Positions 1 through 6,919 of a stretch of DNA of 64,000 nucleotides are shown here, one piece after another. The stretch comes from RUG11977 sp045627205. GTDB taxonomy: Bacteria; Bacillota; Clostridia; Lachnospirales; Lachnospiraceae. The notes beneath the pieces are model-generated. The model had not been told where the DNA came from. It ran no database searches and saw only the letters and a list, made by a program, of their open reading frames with translations. How positions within the stretch are numbered: position 1 is the stretch's first letter; each line of letters begins with the position of its first letter. The position numbers and the translations under genes are program-made. Location: positions 17,952-81,951 of the forward strand of contig JAZQNG010000064.1 in assembly GCA_045627205.1 (NCBI GenBank), written 5' to 3'.

Positions 1-1
1 T

Positions 2-187
2 ATTTTTCTGGGAAACTTCGGCGTAGGTAAATTTTATATGGGAAAAATTGCTTCAGGTGTTCTGTCATGTATTTTCTGCTGGACTCATATTCCGATGATA
101 ATAGGAATTATCGAAGGTATCATAGCTGTTTGCCAGACGGATGCCGAATTTGAGAAGAAGCACAAGGTAAGGACTCCTAAGAAATAA
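2..187 (+). CDS. TM2 domain-containing membrane protein, C-terminal part
   Basis: The reading frame is open from the window edge to TAA at 185-187, giving the last 61 residues. It reads as a TM2 domain: a short FLGNFGVGKFYMGK turn in the place of the family's FLGxFGxHxFYxG motif, then a hydrophobic helix (WTHIPMIIGIIEGIIAV), a conserved-looking polar patch (CQTDAEFEKKH) and a basic tail. TM2 proteins are small two-helix inner-membrane proteins of unknown function. The N-terminus, including the first helix and any zinc-ribbon, lies outside the window. A rho-independent terminator follows within 50 bases. Confidence 0.75.
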   Translation: MFLGNFGVGKFYMGKIASGVLSCIFCWTHIPMIIGIIEGIIAVCQTDAEFEKKHKVRTPKK

Positions 188-231
188 AAAATCGCAATTA
201 TGAAGTAAATCTGCAATACTAATGTAAATAA

Positions 232-271
232 AAGGGTTCGGAATCTGATTATTCCGAACCCTTGATTTTTT
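232..271 (+). terminator. Rho-independent terminator after the TM2 gene
   Basis: A perfect 13-bp stem (AAGGGTTCGGAAT at 232-244 pairing with 251-263) encloses a 6-base loop and is followed by GA and a run of T. Confidence 0.9.
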
Positions 272-354
272 AATGTCTGTTGATAAACACTTCTCGCACT
301 TTGCTTTACCAAAATGCCTAAAGTATCTACATTTCTGATGTAGCTATCAAATGA

Positions 355-762
355 TTAAGCTGCCTGCTGCTTGTTAAGATATGCACCGTAAAGGAAAAGA
401 CCGGGCAGAACAAAACTGATGAGGCTCACAATTGAGAAACCAGATGCGATGATGCCGAAAATAAAGCTTACAAGCTGTACAGCGATAACGATGATGCCCC
501 ACTTGAAGCAAAGGTCTGCCTTTTCGGGCTTCTCACAGTTAGCAACACCGATTATACCGCAGATAAGCTCAAGAATGCTGGCTACGATGGAGATGATGGA
601 CGCAATAATAAGTGTTCCGGCTCCTACACTTTCACCGATAGCAGCTTCAAAAGCTGCACCGAGAGCACCAATAACTCCGGCGATACCGCTTGCAAAGAAA
701 GCAATTGCGCCGAATACAATCATAATGATACCACAAACTTTTAAGAACATTTTACCCTGCAT
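355..762 (-). CDS. Hypothetical four-helix membrane protein
   Basis: 135 aa, almost entirely hydrophobic, with about four transmembrane segments (roughly residues 5-35, 48-72, 85-108 and 110-130) and a short polar loop (NCEKPEKADLCFK) in the middle. No enzymatic motif is visible and I do not recognise the family. The ATG is set by a GGGAGGC ribosome-binding site at 771-777 with 8-base spacing. It has the same length, strand and helix layout as the next gene upstream (929-1357), including a central polar loop followed by a Gly-Lys/Trp-rich helix, so the two look like diverged paralogues. Confidence 0.7.
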   Translation of the reverse strand: MQGKMFLKVCGIIMIVFGAIAFFASGIAGVIGALGAAFEAAIGESVGAGTLIIASIISIVASILELICGIIGVANCEKPEKADLCFKWGIIVIAVQLVSFIFGIIASGFSIVSLISFVLPGLFLYGAYLNKQQAA

Positions 763-866
763 TTTTATATGCCTCCCTAATTTTTATTGCGGGTAATATC
801 TTACTATTTGTAAATAGTTGAAACAGTAGAGATATACCACATTTTATTTATATCATATGGTTAAAA

Positions 867-915
867 AAAAGTCACCAAAAATTTTTCGATTAGGAAATAT
901 TTTTTGGTGACTTTT
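867..915 (-). terminator. Rho-independent terminator for the 929-1357 gene
   Basis: Inverted repeat AAAAGTCACCAAAAA (867-881) and its complement at 901-915. On the minus strand the stem is followed by a T-rich run. It sits 14 bases past the stop codon. Confidence 0.75.
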
Positions 916-928
916 GTAATGATTAATA

Positions 929-1357
929 TCAGTCTGAAATTTCTTTATGATACTTATAAGTAATACAAAGATATACAGCCGAAAACAGGAAGCCGGTGAT
1001 GAGGGGCAGCGTTTCAAATGATGCAACAATGGTCATGAATACCGTATTTGTAAGGAAAAGAGCGGTAAGTACTAATCCCAAGAGTAAGAATTTACCGATT
1101 TTCTCGTCATAGTCGTATTTGATATAGCTGTAAATACCCAGAGCCGATTCAGCAACGGAAAGAACAAGCTGAATGATGGAAGAAATAAGTGCAAGAAGCT
1201 TGCCGGTGGTCATAACATTCAGTTCATTGGCAAGGGAGCTGAGGCTTGCCGAAAAAATTATATCGGCGATACCGATAGCAAAACCAAGAAGTCCACCGAA
1301 TCCGATTAAAATGGCACATAACCTGAAAAGGTCTTTTGATTCAACTTCAATTTTCAT
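929..1357 (-). CDS. Hypothetical four-helix membrane protein (paralogue of 355-762)
   Basis: 142 aa. A short charged N-terminus (MKIEVESKDLFRL) precedes four hydrophobic segments near residues 12-35, 50-75, 88-108 and 112-133; the loop between helices 2 and 3 is charged (KYDYDEKIGK). No catalytic motif is seen. The start ATG is preceded by GAGGATATTACT, a usable ribosome-binding site. The gene has its own downstream terminator and lies in the same orientation as 355-762, with the same architecture. Function unknown. Confidence 0.7.
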   Translation of the reverse strand: MKIEVESKDLFRLCAILIGFGGLLGFAIGIADIIFSASLSSLANELNVMTTGKLLALISSIIQLVLSVAESALGIYSYIKYDYDEKIGKFLLLGLVLTALFLTNTVFMTIVASFETLPLITGFLFSAVYLCITYKYHKEISD

Positions 1358-1788
1358 TAGTAATATCCTCTTTCATTACCGTATATGTCTGATTATTGTT
1401 ACTTTTCGCAGTTACGGGATAACTGATGTCAGTTTGATTTAGTGCTTACTGACATTGTTTCCTGACCGGGAAGGGTAACTGATTATTAGCAACGAGAAGA
1501 ATATAACATATTTTTTTGAAAAAGTCACTATTAAATATAGAAATGATTAATATTGGGTATTTTCAGTTAAGCTACTTTTCGCTATTATTCGACTGTGAAC
1601 AATAACTCAGTTGCATATATCAGGCGATAATGCACCATTGTTCTGCAAATATTATGTTGTAAAATGCGCATTGATATCTTTTATATCAGGAGGGTTTATT
1701 ATATACTATCATTATTGACAAATTAATCAGTAATGATTTTTGTCTTATACAGGACAATAATGTCCTGATTATTTTTTGGAGGAGAAAA
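1358..1788. other. Intergenic stretch with palindromic repeat fragments
   Basis: This 431-base gap has no convincing gene. It contains two pieces that resemble the ends of the dispersed palindrome family found elsewhere in the window: GTTACTTTTCGCAGT near 1398-1412, and near 1590-1607 the complement of GTTATTGTTCACAGTCG. An inverted repeat around TGTCAGT/ACTGACA lies at about 1427-1455. Just before the next gene, AGGACA/TGTCCT (1751-1766) forms a short hairpin followed by a T-rich stretch that runs into the ribosome-binding site. Confidence 0.5.
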
Positions 1789-3087
1789 ATGAACGGATTA
1801 TGTGGAAACAATTGTGATCTCTGCACCGCCAGAGACAAGGTAGGCTGTTCCGGTTGCACAACCGGGTCATCAAAGGGCTGCGATTTTTGTATTGTACCCG
1901 CATGTAACAAGGGAAAAAAAATCAGCGACTGTTCAGCCTGCAAATTAAGAAGCGAATGTGAAATCAAGGCAAAGTGTGCCGACATGAGTGTCGGAGCAGT
2001 AAGTCAGAGAAGGGCTTCCTCGCCCAATGCACCGCAGGCTGACAGCCGTACTGAAAGTTCTGCTGCCACGCAGACTGCCGGTTTTTCGAGCGGTGCCTTC
2101 AGTGCCTGGAAACCTGCCGGAGACGACACGGCAAACGCAGGTGTCAATGCAGGTAGAAATGTTGCTCAGCAGGGTACATCCTTTGGAAGTGTGAGCAACA
2201 ACAGTAACTACGGCAGCCAGAGCTATGGTCAGTACGGAACCCAGGGAAATAACGGTACATACGGAAGCCAGAGCTACGGCCAGTACGGAGCCCAGGGAAA
2301 TAACAGTACTTACGGAAACCAGAGCTACGGCCAATACGGAGCCCAGGGTAACAACGGTGCGGGCACCGATATGTACCGGAGTTATGTAAGTTCCAACACA
2401 AACCAGATGGCTGTTCCGGAACCGAAAGGGTCTATTTCATATGCAGGTGTGGGAAAACTCCTCAAATGCGTATTCTGGATGCTTCTTTTGCCCATTATTG
2501 TATCCTTTTTGGAAAATATTCTGCAAAAGAATTTTTCTATTTTTTCAAGTGAGTATCGACTAATATCATATATTAGTTCAATTGTTAGTGTTGGCTGCAA
2601 TATAGTTACGATTATCTGTTTCTTAAGGCTTGGCTCATATTCAAAGAAATATACCGTAGCGGCAGTCCTATCAATGATAGGTTTTGGCATATCGGCACTC
2701 TCGTTGGTATCACTCATAACAGGGATGGCAATTCTGCCGTCAATAGTTATTATGTCTTCCATATCATTATCTTTATCGCTGGGTTCAGCAGTTCTGGGTT
2801 TGATTTCAACCCTGTTTTTCTGGGTAGGAAATGCAGAAGTCTGCGCGGAAGTTAATGATGATCTGGCTACTTTCTGGAGAACATTATGGAAGCAGATGCT
2901 TAAGCCTATTATTCTTCTTTTCCTGTTGTTTTTCCTTATTATTGTCATTCCGGCCAAATCCATTGCGGCAATAAGTGTATTAGGTATGTTTGTCGCAATA
3001 ATCTGGATGTTTGTAATTTATATCAGATATTTCAGGCTTCTCTGGAAAACGGCTTCCTATTTGTCAGAGCTTAGAGTTGCTCTTTGA
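1789..3087 (+). CDS. Cys-rich (DUF3795-like) membrane protein with YGQ repeats
   Basis: 432 aa in three parts. Residues 5-63 contain twelve cysteines (5, 9, 12, 20, 23, 31, 34, 39, 48, 51, 57, 63) in CxxC/CxxxC spacing, resembling DUF3795-type metal-binding modules. Residues about 125-195 are low-complexity Gly/Asn/Ser/Tyr/Gln, with three near-identical 16-aa units containing SYGQYG. From about residue 215 there are six or so transmembrane helices with no recognised transporter or enzyme motif. The start follows a strong GGAGGAG site (1779-1784). The gene stands alone. The function is unknown; a metal-cluster or redox-sensing membrane protein is only a guess from the cysteines. Confidence 0.75.
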   Translation: MNGLCGNNCDLCTARDKVGCSGCTTGSSKGCDFCIVPACNKGKKISDCSACKLRSECEIKAKCADMSVGAVSQRRASSPNAPQADSRTESSAATQTAGFSSGAFSAWKPAGDDTANAGVNAGRNVAQQGTSFGSVSNNSNYGSQSYGQYGTQGNNGTYGSQSYGQYGAQGNNSTYGNQSYGQYGAQGNNGAGTDMYRSYVSSNTNQMAVPEPKGSISYAGVGKLLKCVFWMLLLPIIVSFLENILQKNFSIFSSEYRLISYISSIVSVGCNIVTIICFLRLGSYSKKYTVAAVLSMIGFGISALSLVSLITGMAILPSIVIMSSISLSLSLGSAVLGLISTLFFWVGNAEVCAEVNDDLATFWRTLWKQMLKPIILLFLLFFLIIVIPAKSIAAISVLGMFVAIIWMFVIYIRYFRLLWKTASYLSELRVAL

Positions 3088-3139
3088 CAGCAGCAGCCTC
3101 ACGAATGATGAGTTAGTGAATAATTTTTGTTGTCGACAG

Positions 3140-3167
3140 GGAATCGGCGTGCAAAAGCATGCACGCC
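3140..3167. repeat. Dispersed hairpin repeat, family B
   Basis: GGAATC followed by GGCGTGCA and its complement TGCACGCC (3146-3153 with 3160-3167) around a 6-base loop. The same block, GGAATCGGCGTG then a short A-rich loop then CATGCACGCCAAA and AGCT downstream, occurs in the opposite orientation at 16221-16255. That shows a dispersed repeat rather than a gene-specific terminator. Confidence 0.7.
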
Positions 3168-3220
3168 AAATATGAAGCTGAATTGACAGAATGGGGAAAC
3201 TGACCGTATAATGGATATGT

Positions 3221-3285
3221 AGTCGGGTGATAATGAACGCAGGACTGAAGCTTGCTTCAGGGCTTATGAACATTATCATCCGACT
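3221..3285. repeat. Dispersed cruciform-like repeat, family A
   Basis: Outer arms AGTCGGGTGATAATG (3221-3235) and CATTATCATCCGACT (3271-3285) form a 15-bp stem with one G-T pair. An inner 7-bp hairpin, CTGAAGC/GCTTCAG, lies at 3245-3260. The segment shares its core (GTCGGGTrATgATaAACGCA, inner hairpin, then CTTATGA) with 20479-20557. Downstream, the complement of GTTACTGTTCACA ends at about 3317. Confidence 0.75.
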
Positions 3286-3347
3286 ATAATGCGTCTTGGA
3301 CAGAATGTGAACAGTAACAAAAAATTAAAAAAAGAAGAAAAAATTGC

Positions 3348-3376
3348 TTGACATTTCATTTCGCGGATGGTATTAT
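3348..3376 (+). promoter_or_regulatory. Promoter of tRNA-Leu
   Basis: TTGACA at 3348-3353 and TATTAT at 3371-3376 with a 17-base spacer, 30 bases before the mature tRNA 5' end. Confidence 0.85.
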
Positions 3377-3405
3377 AAGTGAGCGCGTTGAGATAGCGCG
3401 GGAAT

Positions 3406-3488
3406 GCGGAGTTGCTGGAATTGGCAGACAGGCATGACTAAGGATCATGTATCGCACAGATGTGAGGGTTCAAGTCCCTTACTCCGCA
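3406..3488 (+). tRNA. tRNA-Leu (anticodon AAG)
   Basis: An 83-nt class II tRNA. The acceptor stem GCGGAGT (3406-3412) pairs perfectly with ACTCCGC (3481-3487) and the discriminator base is A. The D-loop reads GAATTGGCAGA. The anticodon stem CATGA/TCATG encloses the loop CTAAGGA, which puts AAG at positions 34-36. There is a long variable region (TATCGCACAGATGT) and a T-loop GTTCAAGTC. The 3' CCA is not encoded (TCA follows). A promoter and a terminator flank it, so it is a single-gene unit. AAG decodes CUU, and CUC/CUA/CUG only if A34 is converted to inosine. Confidence 0.92.
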
Positions 3489-3495
3489 TCATTAA

Positions 3496-3523
3496 GGCAC
3501 ACTCGTTGAGTGTGCTTTTTCTT
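3496..3523 (+). terminator. Terminator of tRNA-Leu
   Basis: GCACACTC (3497-3504) and GAGTGTGC (3508-3515) with a GTT loop, followed by a T run. Confidence 0.92.
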
Positions 3524-3592
3524 TGTCTTAAATGTTGTCAAAAGTAAGAAAAAAGAGTATACTGTAGAAAACAAAAGCATTGGGGGGATTTT

Positions 3593-4207
3593 ATGGATAA
3601 GATTATTACTATCAGCAGACAGTACGCCAGCGGTGGTAGGGAAATCGGGCAGATTCTTGCAAATAACTGGGGGATACCTTTTTATGATAATGAGCTGATT
3701 ACCAGAGCTGCCAAGGAGAGCGGTTATGCCAGAGAGGCTTTTGAAAAAGCAGAATCCAGGGCGACTAACAGTCTTCTTTATTCCATAGCCAGAGGTGTTC
3801 CCACTGTTGGAGGATTAAGCGGAACATTTACCAATCTGTCTTTGGATGATCAGATATATATTGCACAGGCAGATGTCATTAAGAAGGTTGCGGCAGAAGG
3901 TCCCTGTGTTATTGTAGGAAGATGTGCCGACTATGTTCTTAAGGATACCGAGAATGTTGTGAGTGTTTTCGTGTGGGCGGATATGCCTTTCAGAGTGGAG
4001 CGTGCCCAGAGAATAGACCACATGCTTCCTGACAGGATTGAAGAGAATATCCTGAAGATGGACAAGAGAAGAGCGAATTATTTTAATTTTCATACCGGAG
4101 AAAAGTGGGGAAGAACAGAGAATTATTCCCTTTGCCTGAACAGCGGACGCGTCGGCATCGATAATTCGGTTCAGATAATAAAGCAGTTTGTAGAAAGTAT
4201 CAGATAG
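3593..4207 (+). CDS. Cytidylate kinase-like family protein
   Basis: 204 aa. The N-terminus (ITISRQYASGGREIGQILA) is the glycine-rich nucleotide-binding loop of the cytidylate kinase-like family (AAA_26/Cytidylate_kin2), with GG-R-E-IG in place of a classic GxxGxGK P-loop. YDNELI follows, as in these proteins. Further blocks are VIVGRCADYVL and the R-x-x-R lid region (ERAQRID...DKRRANYFNFHTG). Typical members of 190-220 aa are annotated as cytidylate kinase-like, but substrate specificity is not established. The ATG follows GGGGGGATTTT. The gene is monocistronic between the tRNA terminator and its own terminator. Confidence 0.85.
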   Translation: MDKIITISRQYASGGREIGQILANNWGIPFYDNELITRAAKESGYAREAFEKAESRATNSLLYSIARGVPTVGGLSGTFTNLSLDDQIYIAQADVIKKVAAEGPCVIVGRCADYVLKDTENVVSVFVWADMPFRVERAQRIDHMLPDRIEENILKMDKRRANYFNFHTGEKWGRTENYSLCLNSGRVGIDNSVQIIKQFVESIR

Positions 4208-4250
4208 AAAATAGTTTTTTGAGATAAGTTTTTGAACGAATGCGAACATT

Positions 4251-4286
4251 AAGAGGCATCCCTGTGTGTGCAGGATGCCTCTTTTT
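4251..4286 (+). terminator. Rho-independent terminator
   Basis: AAGAGGCATCC (4251-4261) pairs with GGATGCCTCTT (4273-4283), followed by T residues. It serves 3593-4207 and lies between convergent genes. Confidence 0.92.
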
Positions 4287-4303
4287 CGCAGCATTCGGCT
4301 GAA

Positions 4304-4651
4304 TTATTTCTGGAACTGAAGGATGTCGGTAATGTATTTTTTCAAGATAAGCAGCTGCTTTACACTCAGTTGAGGAAGCTCCATGTTTATTTCTGAAATG
4401 AGTGCGTCACAGGCTGCTGTTTCCCGGGAATTGTCCCTGGGCAGTTCGATAATCTCTTCTATACCTATATGAAAGAGGTCACAGACGGCATGTATATTGT
4501 CTAATGAAAACCTCCTGTCGGACCGTTCCATTTGAGAATAATACTGGGAATCGAGAGAAAGTTTCTCGGCCATTTGCTCCTGAGTCAGGTTGTTGAGGGT
4601 ACGGTATTTTCTGATGTTGTCTGAAATCTGTTTAGATAAGTCATGATTCAT
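4304..4651 (-). CDS. XRE-family helix-turn-helix regulator
   Basis: 115 aa from the ATG at 4649-4651. An in-frame TTG nine codons upstream (4676-4678) could extend it, but a good CAGGAGAC site sits before the ATG and lies inside the extension, so the shorter form is preferred. Residues about 8-65 are an HTH_3 domain: NIRKYRTLNNLTQEQMAEKL, then SLDSQYYSQMERSDRRFSLD (recognition helix), then LDNIHAVCDLFHIGIEEI. The C-terminal 45 residues are helical and end in a Leu/Ile-rich helix. It is divergent from the gene at 5085. The target is unknown; it may regulate itself. Confidence 0.85.
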   Translation of the reverse strand: MNHDLSKQISDNIRKYRTLNNLTQEQMAEKLSLDSQYYSQMERSDRRFSLDNIHAVCDLFHIGIEEIIELPRDNSRETAACDALISEINMELPQLSVKQLLILKKYITDILQFQK

Positions 4652-5084
4652 GTGATAATCGTCTCCTGATGTTTGCAAAGATTAAGTCACCGCCGATACT
4701 GAGCAGACGGTGTCTATGACATTTATCTTATGGGAAAAAATCAGGAAACTTAAGGAACGGTATGCTATATAGAGTAGAGCAAAATGCGTAGCTTGTGATT
4801 GAGAATTCAGCAGACTGTGAGCAGAACGCAGCGATGTTGAAGCGGAAAAGCAAAATATTGCATTTGTATTCTGTACTATTTATGGTAAAATAATTTGTAG
4901 AGGTATAAGTGCATCATCACAGCCCGGTCTTTTGAAGTGTGTGTCCGGCGCAAGGGAAAGCAGACAGGGCATATGAAGAACCTTCTGACAAGAGAGCCCC
5001 CCGGCACTATACCGAATTTGAAGTAAAAAAAGCAGAAAGGATAATCCGTAATTCATCAGGAAAAGTCGGATTGTATTTACGAAA
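4652..5084. other. Intergenic region between the XRE regulator and the DUF6508-like gene
   Basis: 433 bases. It contains a weak plus-strand promoter candidate (TTGCAT at 4858-4863, 17 bases, TATGGT at 4881-4886). From the GTG at 4939 an open frame (readable as HYTEFEVKKAERIIRN and so on) runs into the next gene in another frame. I cannot support it as a gene on its own. Confidence 0.4.
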
Positions 5085-5711
5085 TTGGAAATTTTATTTG
5101 ACAGAGAAAGCACTAAAGGCTGGGACAAAACAACGGATCACAGGAAAACAATCGATGTCGGTGAGCAGATGTCAATTGATGAATTTGTGGCTTTGCTTGC
5201 GGAAGAAGACTTTTTTCCGAAGAAAGGCGTCTGGAGAATAAGCGACGGTAAAAATAAAAAAGGTCGTCGTTTGGGTTATGTATATCATAATGAAGCGGCT
5301 GAAAGAAAGAGCCTGGCAACGGCGGAAAATATTAAGATATGTGAGCTGGCGGAGGCTTCGGTTTATGGAGAGAACATTAAGATAAAGGGCAAAGAGGAGA
5401 CTTTTTTTCTTTTGCTTGCCGCTGCCGATTATCTTAAGAAAAACCCGAAAGTGGAATTTACTCCGTACCCTGTTTATGTAGGGGAAATAATGGACGCGCT
5501 TGGTTCAATGGAAGGCGACAAAAATTATGCTGCCAACCACGATGAGCTTGAAGGAAAGCCGATTGAAGATATGAATCTGAAAAATATCGCAACAATGTAT
5601 ACCTTTATCGTTCGCGGTGAGCGTTTCTGTGACGGGCATATTGCGGGATATGTTGAGGACGGAACGCTGTACAGGCTGGTACTTCGTCATTTGGAACTGC
5701 TTGAAAAATAG
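5085..5711 (+). CDS. DUF6508-like hypothetical protein
   Basis: 208 aa using TTG at 5085. The frame is closed by TAA at 5049-5051 and contains no ATG before residue 29. There is no good ribosome-binding site 5-12 bases before the TTG, so the start is uncertain. The C-terminal 120 residues, especially the run IVRGERFCDGHIAGYVEDGT, resemble DUF6508 proteins of Clostridia. The N-terminal part (KGWDKTTDHRKTIDVGE...FFPKKGVWRISDGKNKKGRRLGYV) looks like a compact separate domain. No catalytic residues can be named. A frameshift fusing an upstream frame to this one is possible. Confidence 0.65.
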   Translation: MEILFDRESTKGWDKTTDHRKTIDVGEQMSIDEFVALLAEEDFFPKKGVWRISDGKNKKGRRLGYVYHNEAAERKSLATAENIKICELAEASVYGENIKIKGKEETFFLLLAAADYLKKNPKVEFTPYPVYVGEIMDALGSMEGDKNYAANHDELEGKPIEDMNLKNIATMYTFIVRGERFCDGHIAGYVEDGTLYRLVLRHLELLEK

Positions 5712-5904
5712 AAGTTTTTGCCGTTTTTTTGTGAAAAAAGCAGCCGGCCTGATATGATGAAAAGGGTTCGTGCTTCTGACGCAGGTTATTGGAAAGAACA
5801 TATCGGCGGAGGAAAAAGCGTAACTGAACGGGAAACAAAGAAAGTTAAGCCAAATAAACAGGGAATATGATTTCTGCAAAACAGATTAATTGATTTAGGA
5901 GAGA

Positions 5905-6438
5905 ATGATGACATCCGGAAAAAACTTATATAAAATGATACTGTCTGCAATGTTTCTTGCACTTGCGCTGGTATTGCCTTTACTGACGGGGCAGCTTCAG
6001 ACTATTGGAAAAGCGTTATGTCCCATGCATATTCCCGTTATTTTGTGCGGATTTTTCTGCGGTCCGGTTTATGCGTTGCTGATTGGGTTCATTGCCCCGC
6101 TGCTGAGATTTTTACTCTTTGGAATGCCAACCCTTATCCCCAAGGGAATAGCGATGTGCTTTGAACTGGCAACTTACGGAATGATGGCGGGACTGCTGTA
6201 TAAACTGTTTCCGAAGAAGAGGATATTTATCTGCATTTCCCTTGTTATAGCGATGCTGGCGGGGCGTATTGTCTGGGGAACCGTACGTGTCATTTTATAT
6301 GGACTGGGTGAGTCGGAATTCGGATGGGCGGCATTTATGTCCGGAGCTTTTTTGGAAGCTATACCGGGAATTATTTTGCAGCTGGTTTTGATCCCGATAT
6401 TGGTGATAATGTTTGAAAAGTATAACGAAAAACATTGA
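5905..6438 (+). CDS. ECF transporter S component
   Basis: 177 aa with five or six membrane helices (about 10-30, 40-62, 68-85, 92-112, 118-138 and 148-172). The segment LCPMHIPVILCGFFCGPVYA followed by LLIGFIAPLLRFLLFGMPTL fits the ECF_trnsprt S-component family, the substrate-binding membrane subunits of energy-coupling factor vitamin transporters. The shared EcfA/EcfA'/EcfT module is not in this window, so it would be a group II solitary S subunit. The ATG follows TTAGGAGAG. The 190-base leader showed no riboswitch I recognise, so the vitamin cannot be named. Confidence 0.8.
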   Translation: MMTSGKNLYKMILSAMFLALALVLPLLTGQLQTIGKALCPMHIPVILCGFFCGPVYALLIGFIAPLLRFLLFGMPTLIPKGIAMCFELATYGMMAGLLYKLFPKKRIFICISLVIAMLAGRIVWGTVRVILYGLGESEFGWAAFMSGAFLEAIPGIILQLVLIPILVIMFEKYNEKH

Positions 6439-6919
6439 AAGACATAAGAACAGCGGTATAGACCAACTGGTTGATAAAAATGCGCGTATATCTGTATGAG
6501 CAGGAAAGATATTGCTGCATTTTGATGAAAAAAACGACGAAATTCATTTTTTACAGGCGATTCGACAAATGTAGAATAATTTGGTAAATTGCATATTAAA
6601 AAAGTGTTATAAAGGCTGGAACGGGCTTAAACAGGCGCTTTCGGGACATCAATGCACTTTTTTTGCAATAGGGAAAAACGCATAAAATATAAAAAAGAAT
6701 ACTTTTTTTACGACAATAATCTGTACAAAAAAAAGAAAATGATAATTTTTTAAAAAAAAGCAGAATATTCTTCATTTTGTCAAAAAGAGACATTGAAAGA
6801 TGTCTTTTTTTTTGTTATAATACAAACACAAAAACTGTAAATTTTATATTTCCTGTGAAATTTATTGAATTATAGATTGATGTGAAAAAAATGGAAGTAT
6901 TTATAAAGGGGGTTATGGA
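6439..6919. other. AT-rich intergenic region with promoter
   Basis: 481 bases without a supportable gene. Two long A/T-rich stretches (6520-6600 and 6700-6790) precede a hairpin (AGACAT/ATGTCT, extended by A/T pairs, 6782-6812) that overlaps the promoter of the next gene. No clear terminator for the ECF gene was found. Confidence 0.5.
6793..6821 (+). promoter_or_regulatory. Promoter of the zinc-ribbon/EA-repeat gene
   Basis: TTGAAA (6793-6798), 17-base T-rich spacer, TATAAT (6816-6821). A hairpin with a T run overlaps the spacer. Confidence 0.8.

Larger units (their letters stand above)
3088..3405. other. Intergenic stretch with two palindromic repeats and a tRNA promoter
   Basis: No gene is seen. 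It contains a GGCGTGCA hairpin repeat (3140-3167), a long cruciform-like repeat (3221-3285, with a tail to about 3316), and a tRNA promoter (3348-3376). Both repeats recur elsewhere in this window. Confidence 0.6.

Noticed and set aside
2200..2360. CRISPR-like direct repeats
   Set aside because: The repeats are 48-bp in-frame units inside a coding sequence without unique spacers.
2382..2963. 193-aa minus-strand frame
   Set aside because: Overlaps the membrane part of the Cys-rich protein, which has a strong start site and helix pattern on the plus strand.
4939..5241. 100-aa plus-strand frame with GTG start
   Set aside because: No ribosome-binding site, and its second half overlaps the DUF6508-like gene in another frame; kept only as a possible frameshift finding.
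5712..5904. Riboswitch for the ECF S component
   Set aside because: Checked for TPP, cobalamin, tetrahydrofolate and preQ1 core motifs; none convincing.
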